From NCBI RefSeq assembly GCF_029525575.1, contig NZ_JAPDIA010000009.1:372001-436000 (forward strand): DNA of 64,000 bases, given 5' to 3'. Made by a program: the position numbers and the translations under genes. The notes below the pieces were generated by a model. It was not told the origin of the DNA and ran no database searches. It saw only the letters and a program-made list of their open reading frames with translations. Every line of letters starts with the position of its first letter. The stretch's first letter is position 1. This DNA is from Cohnella rhizosphaerae (GTDB lineage Bacteria > Bacillota > Bacilli > Paenibacillales > Paenibacillaceae). Below are positions 42,442-51,670 of this stretch, one piece after another.

Positions 42442-43338
42442 CTAATTCCCCGCGAACGCGCGGACGAACTGGCGCGGCGAGAGGCCTTCGGCTTGCTTGA
42501 AGGCTTTGCTGAACGCATAGACGCTGCCGTAGCCGACTTCCTCCGCGATCGAGGTGAGCGAACGGCGGCTGTATAGCATATATTCCTTGGCCTTCTCGAT
42601 ACGCCTGCGAATCTGGAATTGGTGAGGCGACAACCCGTACTTTTCTTTGAACAGCCGCGAGAAATGGTACACGCTCAGGCAAGCGATTCGAGACAGCTCG
42701 TCCAGACCGACGACGCGATTATAGTTATCGACGATGTGGGTCACGGTCTGTTCGAGCGTTTTTTCGTGCAGCGTCAGACGGGCGTTCTGTTCGGCCTCCA
42801 ATCCCTTGATCAACTGATGGAGGATCGAGAGAACCAGCGATTTTTGCAGCACGATAAAGGCTTCGTCCCGCCGGTCGTAGGCGTGGATCAAATGGAGCAG
42901 CTGGCGGTGGATCTCTGCATGATTGCCTATTCGCACAATGTCGGGCATGAGCAGCGCGTCTCCGAGCGGGTCGGGGCGAATGAGCCGGCGCTCTTCTTCT
43001 GAGCACTCTTTCAGCGGCTTGAAGTTGACCGGCACGGCTTCGGCGTCTTCGTCGTAAACGAGGTCGAAGTGAATGTGAGGCATGCGGCATTCGCCGGACG
43101 ATCCGATAATTTCATGCTCTTTGCCTGGCTTGAACAGCACGATGTCGCCGGGAACGACCGTATGGACGTCGCGCTCGATGCGGAGCGTCAACGCCCCTTT
43201 TTCCATATAGAGCAGCTCGTAGTCGAAAATGATGCGCGGCTTCAGCCGCATCCGGGGCTCCCGGTGGTCCAGCGCCACGCGTACATGGGGAGAGAGTCGC
43301 AGCAGCAGTCGTCTGCGCGCTTCCGCGAAGTGGTCCAT
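42442..43338 (-). CDS. AraC/XylS-family transcriptional regulator
   Basis: A 298-residue regulator. The N-terminal cupin-like sensor (about 1-150, with RIIFDYELLYMEKGALTLRI and GDIVLFKPGKEHEI) is followed by two AraC-type helix-turn-helix motifs (LDELSRIACLSVYHFSRLFK and LTSIAEEVGYGSVYAFSKAFK). The ATG at 43338 has GGAGGAATGTG before it. It is divergent from the large hydrolase-like gene at 43543, which with the second GH172 gene is its most likely target. The inducer would be a sugar, probably derived from the same polysaccharide. The reading frame is intact. Confidence 0.92.
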   Translation of the reverse strand: MDHFAEARRRLLLRLSPHVRVALDHREPRMRLKPRIIFDYELLYMEKGALTLRIERDVHTVVPGDIVLFKPGKEHEIIGSSGECRMPHIHFDLVYDEDAEAVPVNFKPLKECSEEERRLIRPDPLGDALLMPDIVRIGNHAEIHRQLLHLIHAYDRRDEAFIVLQKSLVLSILHQLIKGLEAEQNARLTLHEKTLEQTVTHIVDNYNRVVGLDELSRIACLSVYHFSRLFKEKYGLSPHQFQIRRRIEKAKEYMLYSRRSLTSIAEEVGYGSVYAFSKAFKQAEGLSPRQFVRAFAGN

Positions 43339-43542
43339 CACATTCCTCCGAAAAAGCAATTTTGGATAAGTTATAACAAGCCTATATAAAGCGAATGCCG
43401 TCATCTTCTGATAAGATCGGCTGTGTAAGCGTTATATCCAAAGCAAATTCAATTATAAAATGAAGTCGCGACGGCGGCAACGAGCGGCGGCGCCCCTAGC
43501 GTCGCCACTCTTCGATTGGCCGCCGGCAAGGAGGCATTCCCG
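43339..43542. promoter_or_regulatory. Divergent promoter region, AraC-family gene / hydrolase gene
   Basis: A 204-base AT-rich spacer between divergent genes. TTTGGATATAACGC (reverse strand, around 43430-43443) and TTTTGGATAAGTTATAAC (forward or reverse copy near 43361-43379) are similar and could be paired activator sites. CTATATAAAG at about 43382 could be a -10 box. The assignments are tentative. Confidence 0.35.
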
Positions 43543-45564
43543 ATGAAAGGTCTTCCGGAATCGTTCGTCTCGCAGCTGCATATCGACCGGTTAGGCGGCA
43601 AGGAGCCGGTCGTGGCGCTCGCCCGGCTGAGCGACCATCTATTCCGCTGCACCGTAACCTTTGAACTGGACGCGGAGGTTCGCCAGGATGACTGGCAGCT
43701 GCGCCTGACGCCGGCCTTCGCGCCGGCCTTCCATTGGGCGCCGCATCTGGCGCCGACCGACCGGCATGTCATGGACCAGCATTGCTTCCGCTCGCCGGCG
43801 CTGATCGCGCAGGAAGGCGAACGTACGCTGATTCTGATCCCCGACCTTGACCTGCTGACGGCGGACAGTCCGGCGAGATGGTATATGGATCTCGACGCGC
43901 AGCGCAATGTCCTGACGCTTGGCATGAGCGAGAGCCGGCCGGAGGAGCACGTGCTGTTCGTCCGCCGTCCCGGCGCCTGTTATCCCGCGGGCTCGGTGCG
44001 GATCGGATTTTACTTGATGGCGTTCGACGATGCCGGCGTCGCGGCGAATCCGTGGCGGCCCGCGCTGGACTTCCTCTGGCGCCGATGGGGCGGTCCGGCC
44101 TACCGCGCCGGCGCACCGGAAACGGCGCCGCCGGGTCGCTATGTCGAGCGCGTCTACGACTGGGCGTTCAAGCACTGGCAGCACGCCGTCTGGCAAGAGT
44201 TCGATCTGGACGGAAAGCGGGTGGGCGCATGCGTATTTATCGTCGACGCGAGCCAGAGCCCGAACTATGCGGGACCGTATGACGAGCGCGAGCCGCGCTC
44301 AATCTGGAACCAGGCGTGGTTCAGCTCGCTCAGATCTGCGCAGGGGATGTACAGGCGCGCTAGAGAGACGGGGGACGATGCGCTGCTGCGGCGGGCGCGG
44401 CTCGCCAAGGAGCTGGCGCTGTCCGCGCCTCAGCGCGGCGGATGGTTCCCTGCGGTTATCGCGACCGAGATGGAGCGGGTCCTCGTCGACGGCATCGAGG
44501 TGAACCGCTCGAAGGGATGGGACGAGGCGTTCTGGGGCAATTCGAACCGCAACCCGCAGCGCGCCTGGACCGCGGGCGGCACGTTCCGCGAAGCGCCGTA
44601 CCATATCCTCGATATGAGCTGGACTGCCCTCATGATGCTGCGCTGGCACGAGGAGCTGGAGCGCGACGAGCGTCTGCTTGCCTACGCGCGATCGTACGCG
44701 GAAGCGCTGCTTGGGGCGCAGGACGAAGACGGCTTTTTCCCGGCCTGGCTGGATCAGGAGACGCTGCGCCCGCTTCCGGAGCTCGCGCAGTCGCCGGAGA
44801 CGTCGGTGTCGGTCGCCTTCCTCCTGGCGCTGTACCGGACGGAGCCGGACCCTCGTTATAAAGCGGCGGCCGTCAAAGCGATGAATGCCGTGCTCGCCGA
44901 CATCGTGCCCACCGGCCGCTGGGAGGACTTCGAGACGTACTGGTCCTGCTGCACCTACGGTGCCGAGGACTTGCCGGGACGGCAGGTCGCGCGCAACGGC
45001 ATGTACAAGCAGTGCAATCTGTCGATGTTCTGGACGGCCGATGCGCTGTACGCCTGCTACAAGGCGACCGGTGAGCGTCGCTATCTGGCCGCCGGCGAGC
45101 GCTGTCTGGACGAGCTGCTCATGACGCAGGCGTCCTGGCAGCCGCCTTATATTTACGTGGAGGCGCTTGGCGGCTTCGGCGTCATGAACGCCGACGGCGA
45201 GTGGAACGACGCCCGCCAGAGCCTGTTCGCGGAGCTGATCCTCCTCTACGGTCTCGAGCTGGAGCGCGAGGAATACGTCGAGCGGGGCATCGCGGCGCTC
45301 AAGGCGTCGTTCGTCATGATGTACGCCCCCGAGAATCCGAAGACGAAGCGGCAGTGGGAGGCGGCATTTCCCTTTTTCGGCGAGGAAGACTACGGATTTA
45401 TGATGGAAAACTACGGACATGGCGGCGAGACGGGACCGGACGGCCTCGGGATGGGCAGATTCACGATTTTCGACTGGGGCAACGGCGCGGCGGCGGAGGC
45501 GTACCTGCGCATTCGCGATCGTCTTGGCGACGCATTGAAGCAAAAATACGGCATCGCGCTCTAA
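43543..45564 (+). CDS. Large uncharacterised protein, probable (alpha/alpha)-barrel carbohydrate enzyme
   Basis: An intact 673-residue protein with no signal peptide. The first ~200 residues look like a beta-sandwich. The rest resembles an (alpha/alpha)6 barrel as in six-hairpin glycosidases: repeated helical pairs with SIWNQAWFSSLRSAQGMYRR, HILDMSWTALMMLRWHEELE, SPETSVSVAFLLALYR and FETYWSCCTYGAEDLPG. Conserved acidic residues around VRGWDEAF-like GWDEAFWGNSNRNPQRAW could be catalytic. I cannot name its family. AAGGAGG precedes the ATG by eight bases. It lies 32 bases before the second GH172 gene and is divergent from an AraC-family regulator, so a role in breaking down oligosaccharides is likely. 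Confidence 0.7.
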   Translation: MKGLPESFVSQLHIDRLGGKEPVVALARLSDHLFRCTVTFELDAEVRQDDWQLRLTPAFAPAFHWAPHLAPTDRHVMDQHCFRSPALIAQEGERTLILIPDLDLLTADSPARWYMDLDAQRNVLTLGMSESRPEEHVLFVRRPGACYPAGSVRIGFYLMAFDDAGVAANPWRPALDFLWRRWGGPAYRAGAPETAPPGRYVERVYDWAFKHWQHAVWQEFDLDGKRVGACVFIVDASQSPNYAGPYDEREPRSIWNQAWFSSLRSAQGMYRRARETGDDALLRRARLAKELALSAPQRGGWFPAVIATEMERVLVDGIEVNRSKGWDEAFWGNSNRNPQRAWTAGGTFREAPYHILDMSWTALMMLRWHEELERDERLLAYARSYAEALLGAQDEDGFFPAWLDQETLRPLPELAQSPETSVSVAFLLALYRTEPDPRYKAAAVKAMNAVLADIVPTGRWEDFETYWSCCTYGAEDLPGRQVARNGMYKQCNLSMFWTADALYACYKATGERRYLAAGERCLDELLMTQASWQPPYIYVEALGGFGVMNADGEWNDARQSLFAELILLYGLELEREEYVERGIAALKASFVMMYAPENPKTKRQWEAAFPFFGEEDYGFMMENYGHGGETGPDGLGMGRFTIFDWGNGAAAEAYLRIRDRLGDALKQKYGIAL

Positions 45565-45596
45565 TTCTTTTTTCAACTTAAAGGAGACCCGACAAA

Positions 45597-46683
<1,087 letters not shown>

Positions 46684-46724
46684 CCGGAGGGCGGGCAAAG
46701 CCTGCCGATGCGGCTTCTCATACG

Positions 46725-46763
46725 AAAGGGCTGTTCCTGCGCGACCGCGGGACGGCCCTTTTT
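46725..46763 (+). terminator. Terminator after the second GH172 gene
   Basis: AAAGGGCTGTTCC pairs with GGGACGGCCCTTT with small mismatches and is followed by more T. Confidence 0.75.
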
Positions 46764-46834
46764 CAAAGATGTTTCACGCAAAACCAATTTCGGATATTCG
46801 CCGAGCAGCGGTTGGATGCGAGTCAGGCAGGGCA

Positions 46835-47022
46835 CCGGACACAGGGGGCGCTATATTCATAAAAACCGGTCCACCGGCGATCCTTTCGGACCGGAACGAC
46901 GTTATCTGCCCGAATAAAGGCATAAAAAAGGCCGGAAAAACCGCAATAACGGCGCCTGGGTCCGCGAGCGGGCCGCAAAAAGAGTCAGGAACATGAATAA
47001 CGTCGCCTCAGTCCGTCCGCTA
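46835..47022 (+). repeat. Dispersed TAACGGC...GTCCG repeats upstream of second locus LacI-family gene
   Basis: A reverse copy (CGGACACAGGGGGCGCTATA near 46836-46855) is followed by forward copies ATAACGGCGCCTGGGTCCGC (46946) and ATAACGTCGCCTCAGTCCGT (46997), 51 bases apart. The order and spacing mirror those at 23281-23472. Confidence 0.7.
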
Positions 47023-47079
47023 AGCGCCAATGCGAAAAACAAAAGGCCGCGGACGCGATTTTTTCCATAAACAACAGTG

Positions 47080-47117
47080 TGTAATCGATTGCATATTCGA
47101 TTCGCGTGCCTTACACT
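47080..47117 (+). promoter_or_regulatory. Operator (GTAATCGATTGC) and possible promoter of LacI-family gene
   Basis: GTAATCGATTGC at 47080-47091 is related to the operators at 23692 and 24788. It overlaps a TTGCAT (47089-47094) that is 17 bases from TACACT (47112-47117), a plausible sigma-A promoter. A ~49-base direct repeat containing GCGGGCAATAGCG (47157 and 47206) lies between it and the gene. Confidence 0.5.
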
Positions 47118-47239
47118 TAAAAGAAAATACCGCTATGCGGCCGTCAGGCCGGGCGCGCGGGCAATAGCGCCTCCCGCACCGCCCTGAGTGCCGGGCCGCG
47201 GTCGCGCGGGCAATAGCGGCGACCGAATCGGAGGGGCAG

Positions 47240-48264
47240 ATGGACAAAAATACGATCTACCATATCGCGGATCGGGTCGGAATGTCGCCGTCCACCGTAT
47301 CCCGCGCGCTGTCGGGGAGAGGCTACTGCGGCAAAAAAGACGAAGGCCAGAATTCTGGCCGTGGCCAAGGAATTGAATTATGCGCCGGACAATGCGGCCA
47401 AGATGCTCAAAATGGGACGCACGAACAAAATTATTTTCGCCGTGCCCGATATCTGCAACCCCTTCTACTTCGATATGATCAACGGAATCAATCAGGTACT
47501 CGAGGCTTACGGCTACCTGATGATTCTGATCTACACGAAAAACAGCCTGCGCGAAGAACTGAAGGCGATCCAGAACTTGCGGGAGAAGGTCGCGGACGGC
47601 ATGATCCTCGTCTCCTTCAACTTCTGCGAGGACAACATCGGGGAGATCAACAAGCTCGGCGTTCCCGTCGTGCTTACGAATAACTACACGTCCCCGCACG
47701 GCCGGGACCGCTTCGACTACGTGTACGTGGATACGTACGAGGGCGTACGGATGGCGACGGCGCATCTGATCGGCCAGGGGGGCGAAAAGGATCGGGTACC
47801 TTGGCGGCAGCCTGAGCCAGCAGACGGGCTATCAGCGGTTCAGCGGCTACCGGGCGGCGATGGAGGAGGCCGGGCTGGAGATCGAGGAAGGCTTCGTGGC
47901 GGAATCCGACTATACGGAGAAGGGCGGGTACGCGATCGCGCGGCAGTGGCTGTCGGGCGCAGAGCGGCCGGAGGCGATCGTCGCCGCCAACGATCTGATG
48001 GCGATCGGCATTATGGAGGCCTGCGAAGAGGCCGGCCTTCGCATCCCTGCCGACATCGCCGTCGTCGGCATGGACAATCTGGACATCGCTTCGCGCGTGT
48101 ATCCCAAGCTGACGTCGGTCGCGATGCAGCAGGAGGAGATCGGCCGGCAGGCCGCGCAGGTGCTGATGGAACGGCTGCAGGGGGAGGACTCGGACCAGCG
48201 GACGGTAAGGCTGACGCCGGCGTTGGTGACGCGGGAATCCAGTCGGTTTGTCCGGAACGGTTAA
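47240..48264 (+). CDS. LacI-family transcriptional regulator (two frame breaks)
   Basis: About 340 residues. The helix-turn-helix is TIYHIADRVGMSPSTVSRAL, and the effector domain includes IIFAVPDICNPFYFDMINGI, VVLTNNYTSPHGRDRFDYV and IAVVGMDNLDIASRVYPKLT. Two +1 breaks: six A at 47333-47338 (corrected to YCGKKTKARILAVAKELNY) and six G at 47777-47782 (corrected to LIGQGAKRIGYLGGSLSQQ). The ATG at 47240 follows GGAGGGG at short spacing. The operator at 47080 suggests autoregulation and overlap with the regulon of the LacI protein at 23751. It precedes an SDR gene by 113 bases. Confidence 0.85.
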
Positions 48265-48377
48265 GGCGTGATCGGCGGCGGCAGACACTGCGCATATTGC
48301 GCCTCGGAAGATCTGACAGCCGGCAGTGCCGCCCGGGGCGGTCGGGCCGGACTGAATTTACGAATGGGGGGAAAAGG

Positions 48378-49158
48378 ATGAGAGCAAGCAGATTCGATCT
48401 GAGCGGAAGATATGCGCTCGTCACCGGCGGCGCGGTCGGGCTCGGCCGGGCCATGGCGGAAGCGTTGGCGGAGCTGGGCTCGGCGATCGCGGTGATGGAT
48501 CTGGACGGGGCCGCGGCTGAACAGGCAGCGGAGGACATCTCCGCCCGCCTTGACGTGCGGGCGATCGGCCTTCGGGGCGACGTCACCCGGCCGGAGGACG
48601 CGGAGGCGGTCGTGCGGCAGGTGCTGGATTGGAGCGGGGGGCAGGCTGGATTGCCTGATCAACAACGCGGGCATCGTCAAGCATGTGCCTGCGGAGGACA
48701 TGTCGTACGCGGACTGGTCCGCCGTCATGAACGTTAACGTGAATGGCGTCTTCCTGATGTCCCAGTCGGCGGGACGCGCCATGATCCGTCAGCGCAAAGG
48801 GTCGATCATCAACATCTCCTCCATGTCCGGTCTAATCGTCAATACGCCGCAATGCCAGAGCGCGTACAACGCGTCGAAGGCTGCGGTCATCGGGCTTACC
48901 AAAAGCCTCGCTTCCGAGTGGGCGCCGCACGGAATCCGGGTGAACGCGATCGCGCCGGGGTATATGAAAACCGAGCTGACTCGCCCTTTTTTCGAAGGGG
49001 GAGGCGACATGATCGACCGGTGGATGTCGATGACGCCGATGGGCAGGCCCGGTACGCCGGACGAGTTGGGCGGCATTGCCGTCTATCTGGCGTCGGATGC
49101 GTCGTCCTTCGCGACCGGGAGCGTTTTTACGATCGACGGCGGCTACACGGCCTGGTAG
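48378..49158 (+). CDS. Short-chain dehydrogenase/reductase (one frame break)
   Basis: About 259 residues, classical SDR. The nucleotide-binding motif is TGGAVGLGRA, followed by NNAG (corrected LINNAGIVKH), the catalytic serine in INISSMSG and YNASK with the catalytic Tyr and Lys. The C-terminus DGGYTAW is typical of gluconate or sugar-alcohol dehydrogenases. Six G at 48636-48641 break the frame; removing one gives WSGGRLDCLINNAG. It is downstream of a LacI-family regulator, so a sugar or sugar-acid substrate is likely, but it cannot be named. NAD(P) preference: an Asp after beta-2 (VMDLDG) points to NAD. Confidence 0.87.
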
Positions 49159-49297
49159 ATACGTACGGGAAAATGGAAGAGACCGCCAAGCATCGGAACA
49201 AGGTTCAAGTTTCGTCTTTCGCTGCGGCGCGTAAGCCGTCGACCTCAAGTCGCGCGGTTCGCCGCGCGAGGCGCGGGCCGAACGAATGAACGAAAAT

Positions 49298-49345
49298 AGG
49301 GGCAGCCCCGGTCCTATCGACCCGCAGGGCAGCCCCTTTTCGCCT
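49298..49345. terminator. Bidirectional terminator between convergent SDR genes
   Basis: AGGGGCAGCCC and GGGCAGCCCCT pair except at a central A/A and are flanked by A-rich sequence on the left and TTTT on the right. It can serve both genes. Confidence 0.5.
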
Positions 49346-49350
49346 GTTGC

Positions 49351-50133
49351 CTACAGCGCCGGCGCAGAACCGCCGTCGATATTGACCGCGGTGCCCGACA
49401 CGTAAGAAGCCGCGCCGGAGACGAGAAACGTGATGACCCGCGCCGCTTCTTCGGTATCGCCGATGCGGCCGAGCGGGATGTTGTGCTTCGGATCGCGCGC
49501 ATATTGCTCCCAGGGCACGTCCGGCGCTTCGCGCCGCCACCGCGCCTCGAGCTGGCCGCTGCGGATGAGCCCGATGCAGACGGTGTTGACGCGGATGCCG
49601 TCCGCCGCCAGGTCGCGGCTTAGCGCCTTGGTCAGCGCCAGACCGGCTGCGCGGCTGACCGAGGTCGGCAGCGAGGAAGCGCCCGGCGTCTTGGCGAAGG
49701 CGGCGGTGACGTTGACGATGGCGCCCGCGCCGCTGCGCTTGAGGTAAGGCAGCGCGGACTGCGTGAAGCGGATCGCGCCGAACAGCTTCAGGTCCAGGTC
49801 GTCGCGCCAGACGCCGGGCTCGACCTTTTCGAAAGGGGCTGCGTTGGACGTGCCCGCGTTGTTGACCAGAATATCGATGCCGCCAAACCGCTCCGCCGCC
49901 TTGACGACGGCATATTCCACGTCGCTGTCGCTCGTTACGTCGGCGACGATCGCGAGCGGCGCATGCCCCGTTTTTTCCTGGATAAGCGCTTCTGCCTTCT
50001 CCAGATCGTCCGCCCCGCGGGCGACGATAACGACGTTCGCGCCTTCTTCCGCCAGCAGCAGCGCCGTATGAAGTCCGATCCCTTTGCTTCCGCCGGTAAC
50101 GATCGCGGTCTTGCCTTTCAATCCCAGGTCCAT
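49351..50133 (-). CDS. SDR-fold protein lacking the usual Ser-Tyr-Lys triad
   Basis: A 260-residue SDR-fold protein with an intact Rossmann motif (TGGSKGIG), DVT and NNAG. The active site is atypical: where the catalytic serine is expected the sequence reads VNVTAAFAK, and the YxxxK segment is replaced by TSVSRAAG, so both the Tyr and Lys are missing. The C-terminus VNIDGGSAPAL is normal. It may use a different mechanism, bind a nucleotide without catalysis, or belong to an atypical SDR subgroup. The stop of the upstream FadR-family gene is three bases away on the same strand, so they form an operon. Confidence 0.85.
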   Translation of the reverse strand: MDLGLKGKTAIVTGGSKGIGLHTALLLAEEGANVVIVARGADDLEKAEALIQEKTGHAPLAIVADVTSDSDVEYAVVKAAERFGGIDILVNNAGTSNAAPFEKVEPGVWRDDLDLKLFGAIRFTQSALPYLKRSGAGAIVNVTAAFAKTPGASSLPTSVSRAAGLALTKALSRDLAADGIRVNTVCIGLIRSGQLEARWRREAPDVPWEQYARDPKHNIPLGRIGDTEEAARVITFLVSGAASYVSGTAVNIDGGSAPAL

Positions 50134-50135
50134 CG

Positions 50136-50891
50136 TTATTCCTCCTTTTGGTTTGCGGCGGTTCCATCTTGCGCGCTCCGGCCAAGCGCCTCCTGCAGCA
50201 CCTTCTCCACCTTCGCCAGATGCAGCCCGATCCGCTCGGAAGCCCCGGCCGCGTCGCGCGCCGCGATCGCCTCGTAGATGCCCCGATGCTCGTCCAGCAG
50301 ACGGGAGGCTTCGGCCTCCTCCTGATAGAACCACAGCTCCCGCGTCCGGCCGATCGTCTCCGACAGCCGCTGCGAGATCGAATCCATCAACTGATTAAGG
50401 ACCGGATTGCCGGAAGCGGATGCGATCGCCTGGTGAAACTCCAGATCGGCGCGTTCGCCGCCGGAGGCGTCGTCGTCCTCGAGCGCGGTCGCCATCCTCG
50501 CCAGAATCGCTCGCAGCCTGGCCAGATCGACTTCCTCCCGCTTCAACGCGGCTAGCTCAGCCGTCCCCCGCTCCAAAATTTTGCGTACCTCCAGAATCTC
50601 CATTACGGCCTCGGCGCCATGGGACAAGTCCAGAAGTCCGGCCGCGGAAGCTTGCGGCAGCGTCTTCGCCGCGTACGTCCCGCCGCCGTGGCGGACGTCC
50701 AGCCAGCCCATCGCCTTGAGCGCGCTGATCGCCTCGCGAATGGTCGAACGGCCGACGCCGTAAGCTTCGGCCAGCTTCTCGAGCGAAGGGAGCCGTTGCC
50801 CGGGGGCCAGCTCGCCGCTCTCCAGCTGCCGCCTAATGTCGCGCGACACGATCTCATGTCCTTTTTGCGTCTCGATCTTGGTCGGTCGCAT
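50136..50891 (-). CDS. FadR/GntR-family transcriptional regulator
   Basis: A 251-residue regulator with a GntR winged helix (IVSRDIRRQLESGELAPGQR, AYGVGRSTIREAISALKAMG; about 10-75) and an FCD ligand-binding domain (about 95-235). The domain shows its metal-ligand pattern (Asp/His in ADLEFHQAIA, then a His in DEHRGIYEAI and another in IGLHLAKVE). Regulators of this type control use of organic acids and sugar acids such as lactate, glycolate or gluconate. Targets may be its own operon with the atypical SDR and possibly glcDF nearby. Confidence 0.92.
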   Translation of the reverse strand: MRPTKIETQKGHEIVSRDIRRQLESGELAPGQRLPSLEKLAEAYGVGRSTIREAISALKAMGWLDVRHGGGTYAAKTLPQASAAGLLDLSHGAEAVMEILEVRKILERGTAELAALKREEVDLARLRAILARMATALEDDDASGGERADLEFHQAIASASGNPVLNQLMDSISQRLSETIGRTRELWFYQEEAEASRLLDEHRGIYEAIAARDAAGASERIGLHLAKVEKVLQEALGRSAQDGTAANQKEE

Positions 50892-51022
50892 GCCTGCCGC
50901 TCCTTGCCTCGCGATTGTTAGTTATTAGCATAATGCATTTAAAAGCAAATGTCTTGCGAAGGTCGACCGCGCAAGATGTCGACGGCAGGGACGCGGCCGG
51001 CCTTGGCCGGGCGGCGGCCACG

Positions 51023-51049
51023 AAAAAACCGCGGCCGAAGGCCGCGGCT
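51023..51049 (-). terminator. Terminator for the small gene at 51081
   Basis: On the minus strand CCGCGGCC and GGCCGCGG form a stem with a TTC loop and are followed by six T. Confidence 0.8.
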
Positions 51050-51080
51050 CGCTCGAAGCTGGGTTGTTTTGCCCGGAACC

Positions 51081-51272
51081 TTATTGGTTTTCCCCCGGAG
51101 GTCTCTTGTTTTCCTCGGCGGATTTGTGGTCCGTGAACGTCTCCTCGACCGAATCGACCATTTCCTCCACGGCGTCGTTCAGCATATCCGTCGCGACTAG
51201 ATCTTCCTTGCCTGGCGGCGTCGGGGAAGAAGCTTCGGTATAGGACTCGACGTCTCCGTCTTTGCGTATCAT
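51081..51272 (-). CDS. Small acidic hypothetical protein, 63 aa
   Basis: A short, highly charged and probably disordered protein (many Glu and Asp; central segment MLNDAVEEMVDSVEETFTDH could be a helix). An AGGAGG site lies seven bases before the ATG, and a strong terminator follows, so it looks like a real single-gene unit rather than a chance frame. It resembles small acidic proteins common in Bacillales, but no function is known. Confidence 0.65.
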   Translation of the reverse strand: MIRKDGDVESYTEASSPTPPGKEDLVATDMLNDAVEEMVDSVEETFTDHKSAEENKRPPGENQ

Positions 51273-51420
51273 GGCAATCCCTCCTTGGCGCTTTCTTATC
51301 TAAGATTACCCAGACTCGGCCGCCCGTACCCAACCGCGCAGCGGGAAATCGCGCCGAGCGGGGCGAACGGTCGCGTTGGTCGAAGCGAAGGGGGGGCGAC
51401 GCGCAGGCATGGGCATCAGA

Positions 51421-51545
51421 GCAAGCTTTGAGAAATGCGCAAGCTTTGGCATACACGCAAGCTCTGACATATGCGCAAGTTTGGGCATACACGCATGCTT
51501 TGAAGTATGTGCAAGCTTTGGAATACGCGCAAGCTTTGACATAGG
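51421..51545 (+). repeat. 18-bp tandem repeats, about 7 copies
   Basis: Units of the type GCAAGCTTTGACATATGC follow one another every 18 bases. The array lies in the spacer between the small acidic gene and glcD. It gives open frames with six-residue repeats on both strands; these lack ribosome sites and are not taken as genes. The rest of the 400-base spacer holds only a possible glcD promoter near 51600. Confidence 0.85.
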
Positions 51546-51670
51546 AGTCTTCTTCGGAGCTTCTTCGCGCACAATCGTCGGCTGCGGCATAATTGGGGAT
51601 TTACGAATCGGTCCTTTCCCGGTACAATTAAAGTCATCAGATGACCTGAACAATTAGGGGTGAACGTAAC

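Noticed and set aside
40899..42518. Long frames on both strands through 41.3-42.5 kb encoding Ala/Arg/His- or Ser/Asp-rich repeat proteins
   Set aside because: They are a by-product of a 51-bp (17-codon) repeat without stops. Several frames on both strands are open at once, none has a credible ribosome site, and they overlap the AraC gene.
51376..51657. 93-residue frame with CASFGIHAS-type repeats
   Set aside because: It is a translation of the 18-bp array without a ribosome site; the opposite strand is equally open.
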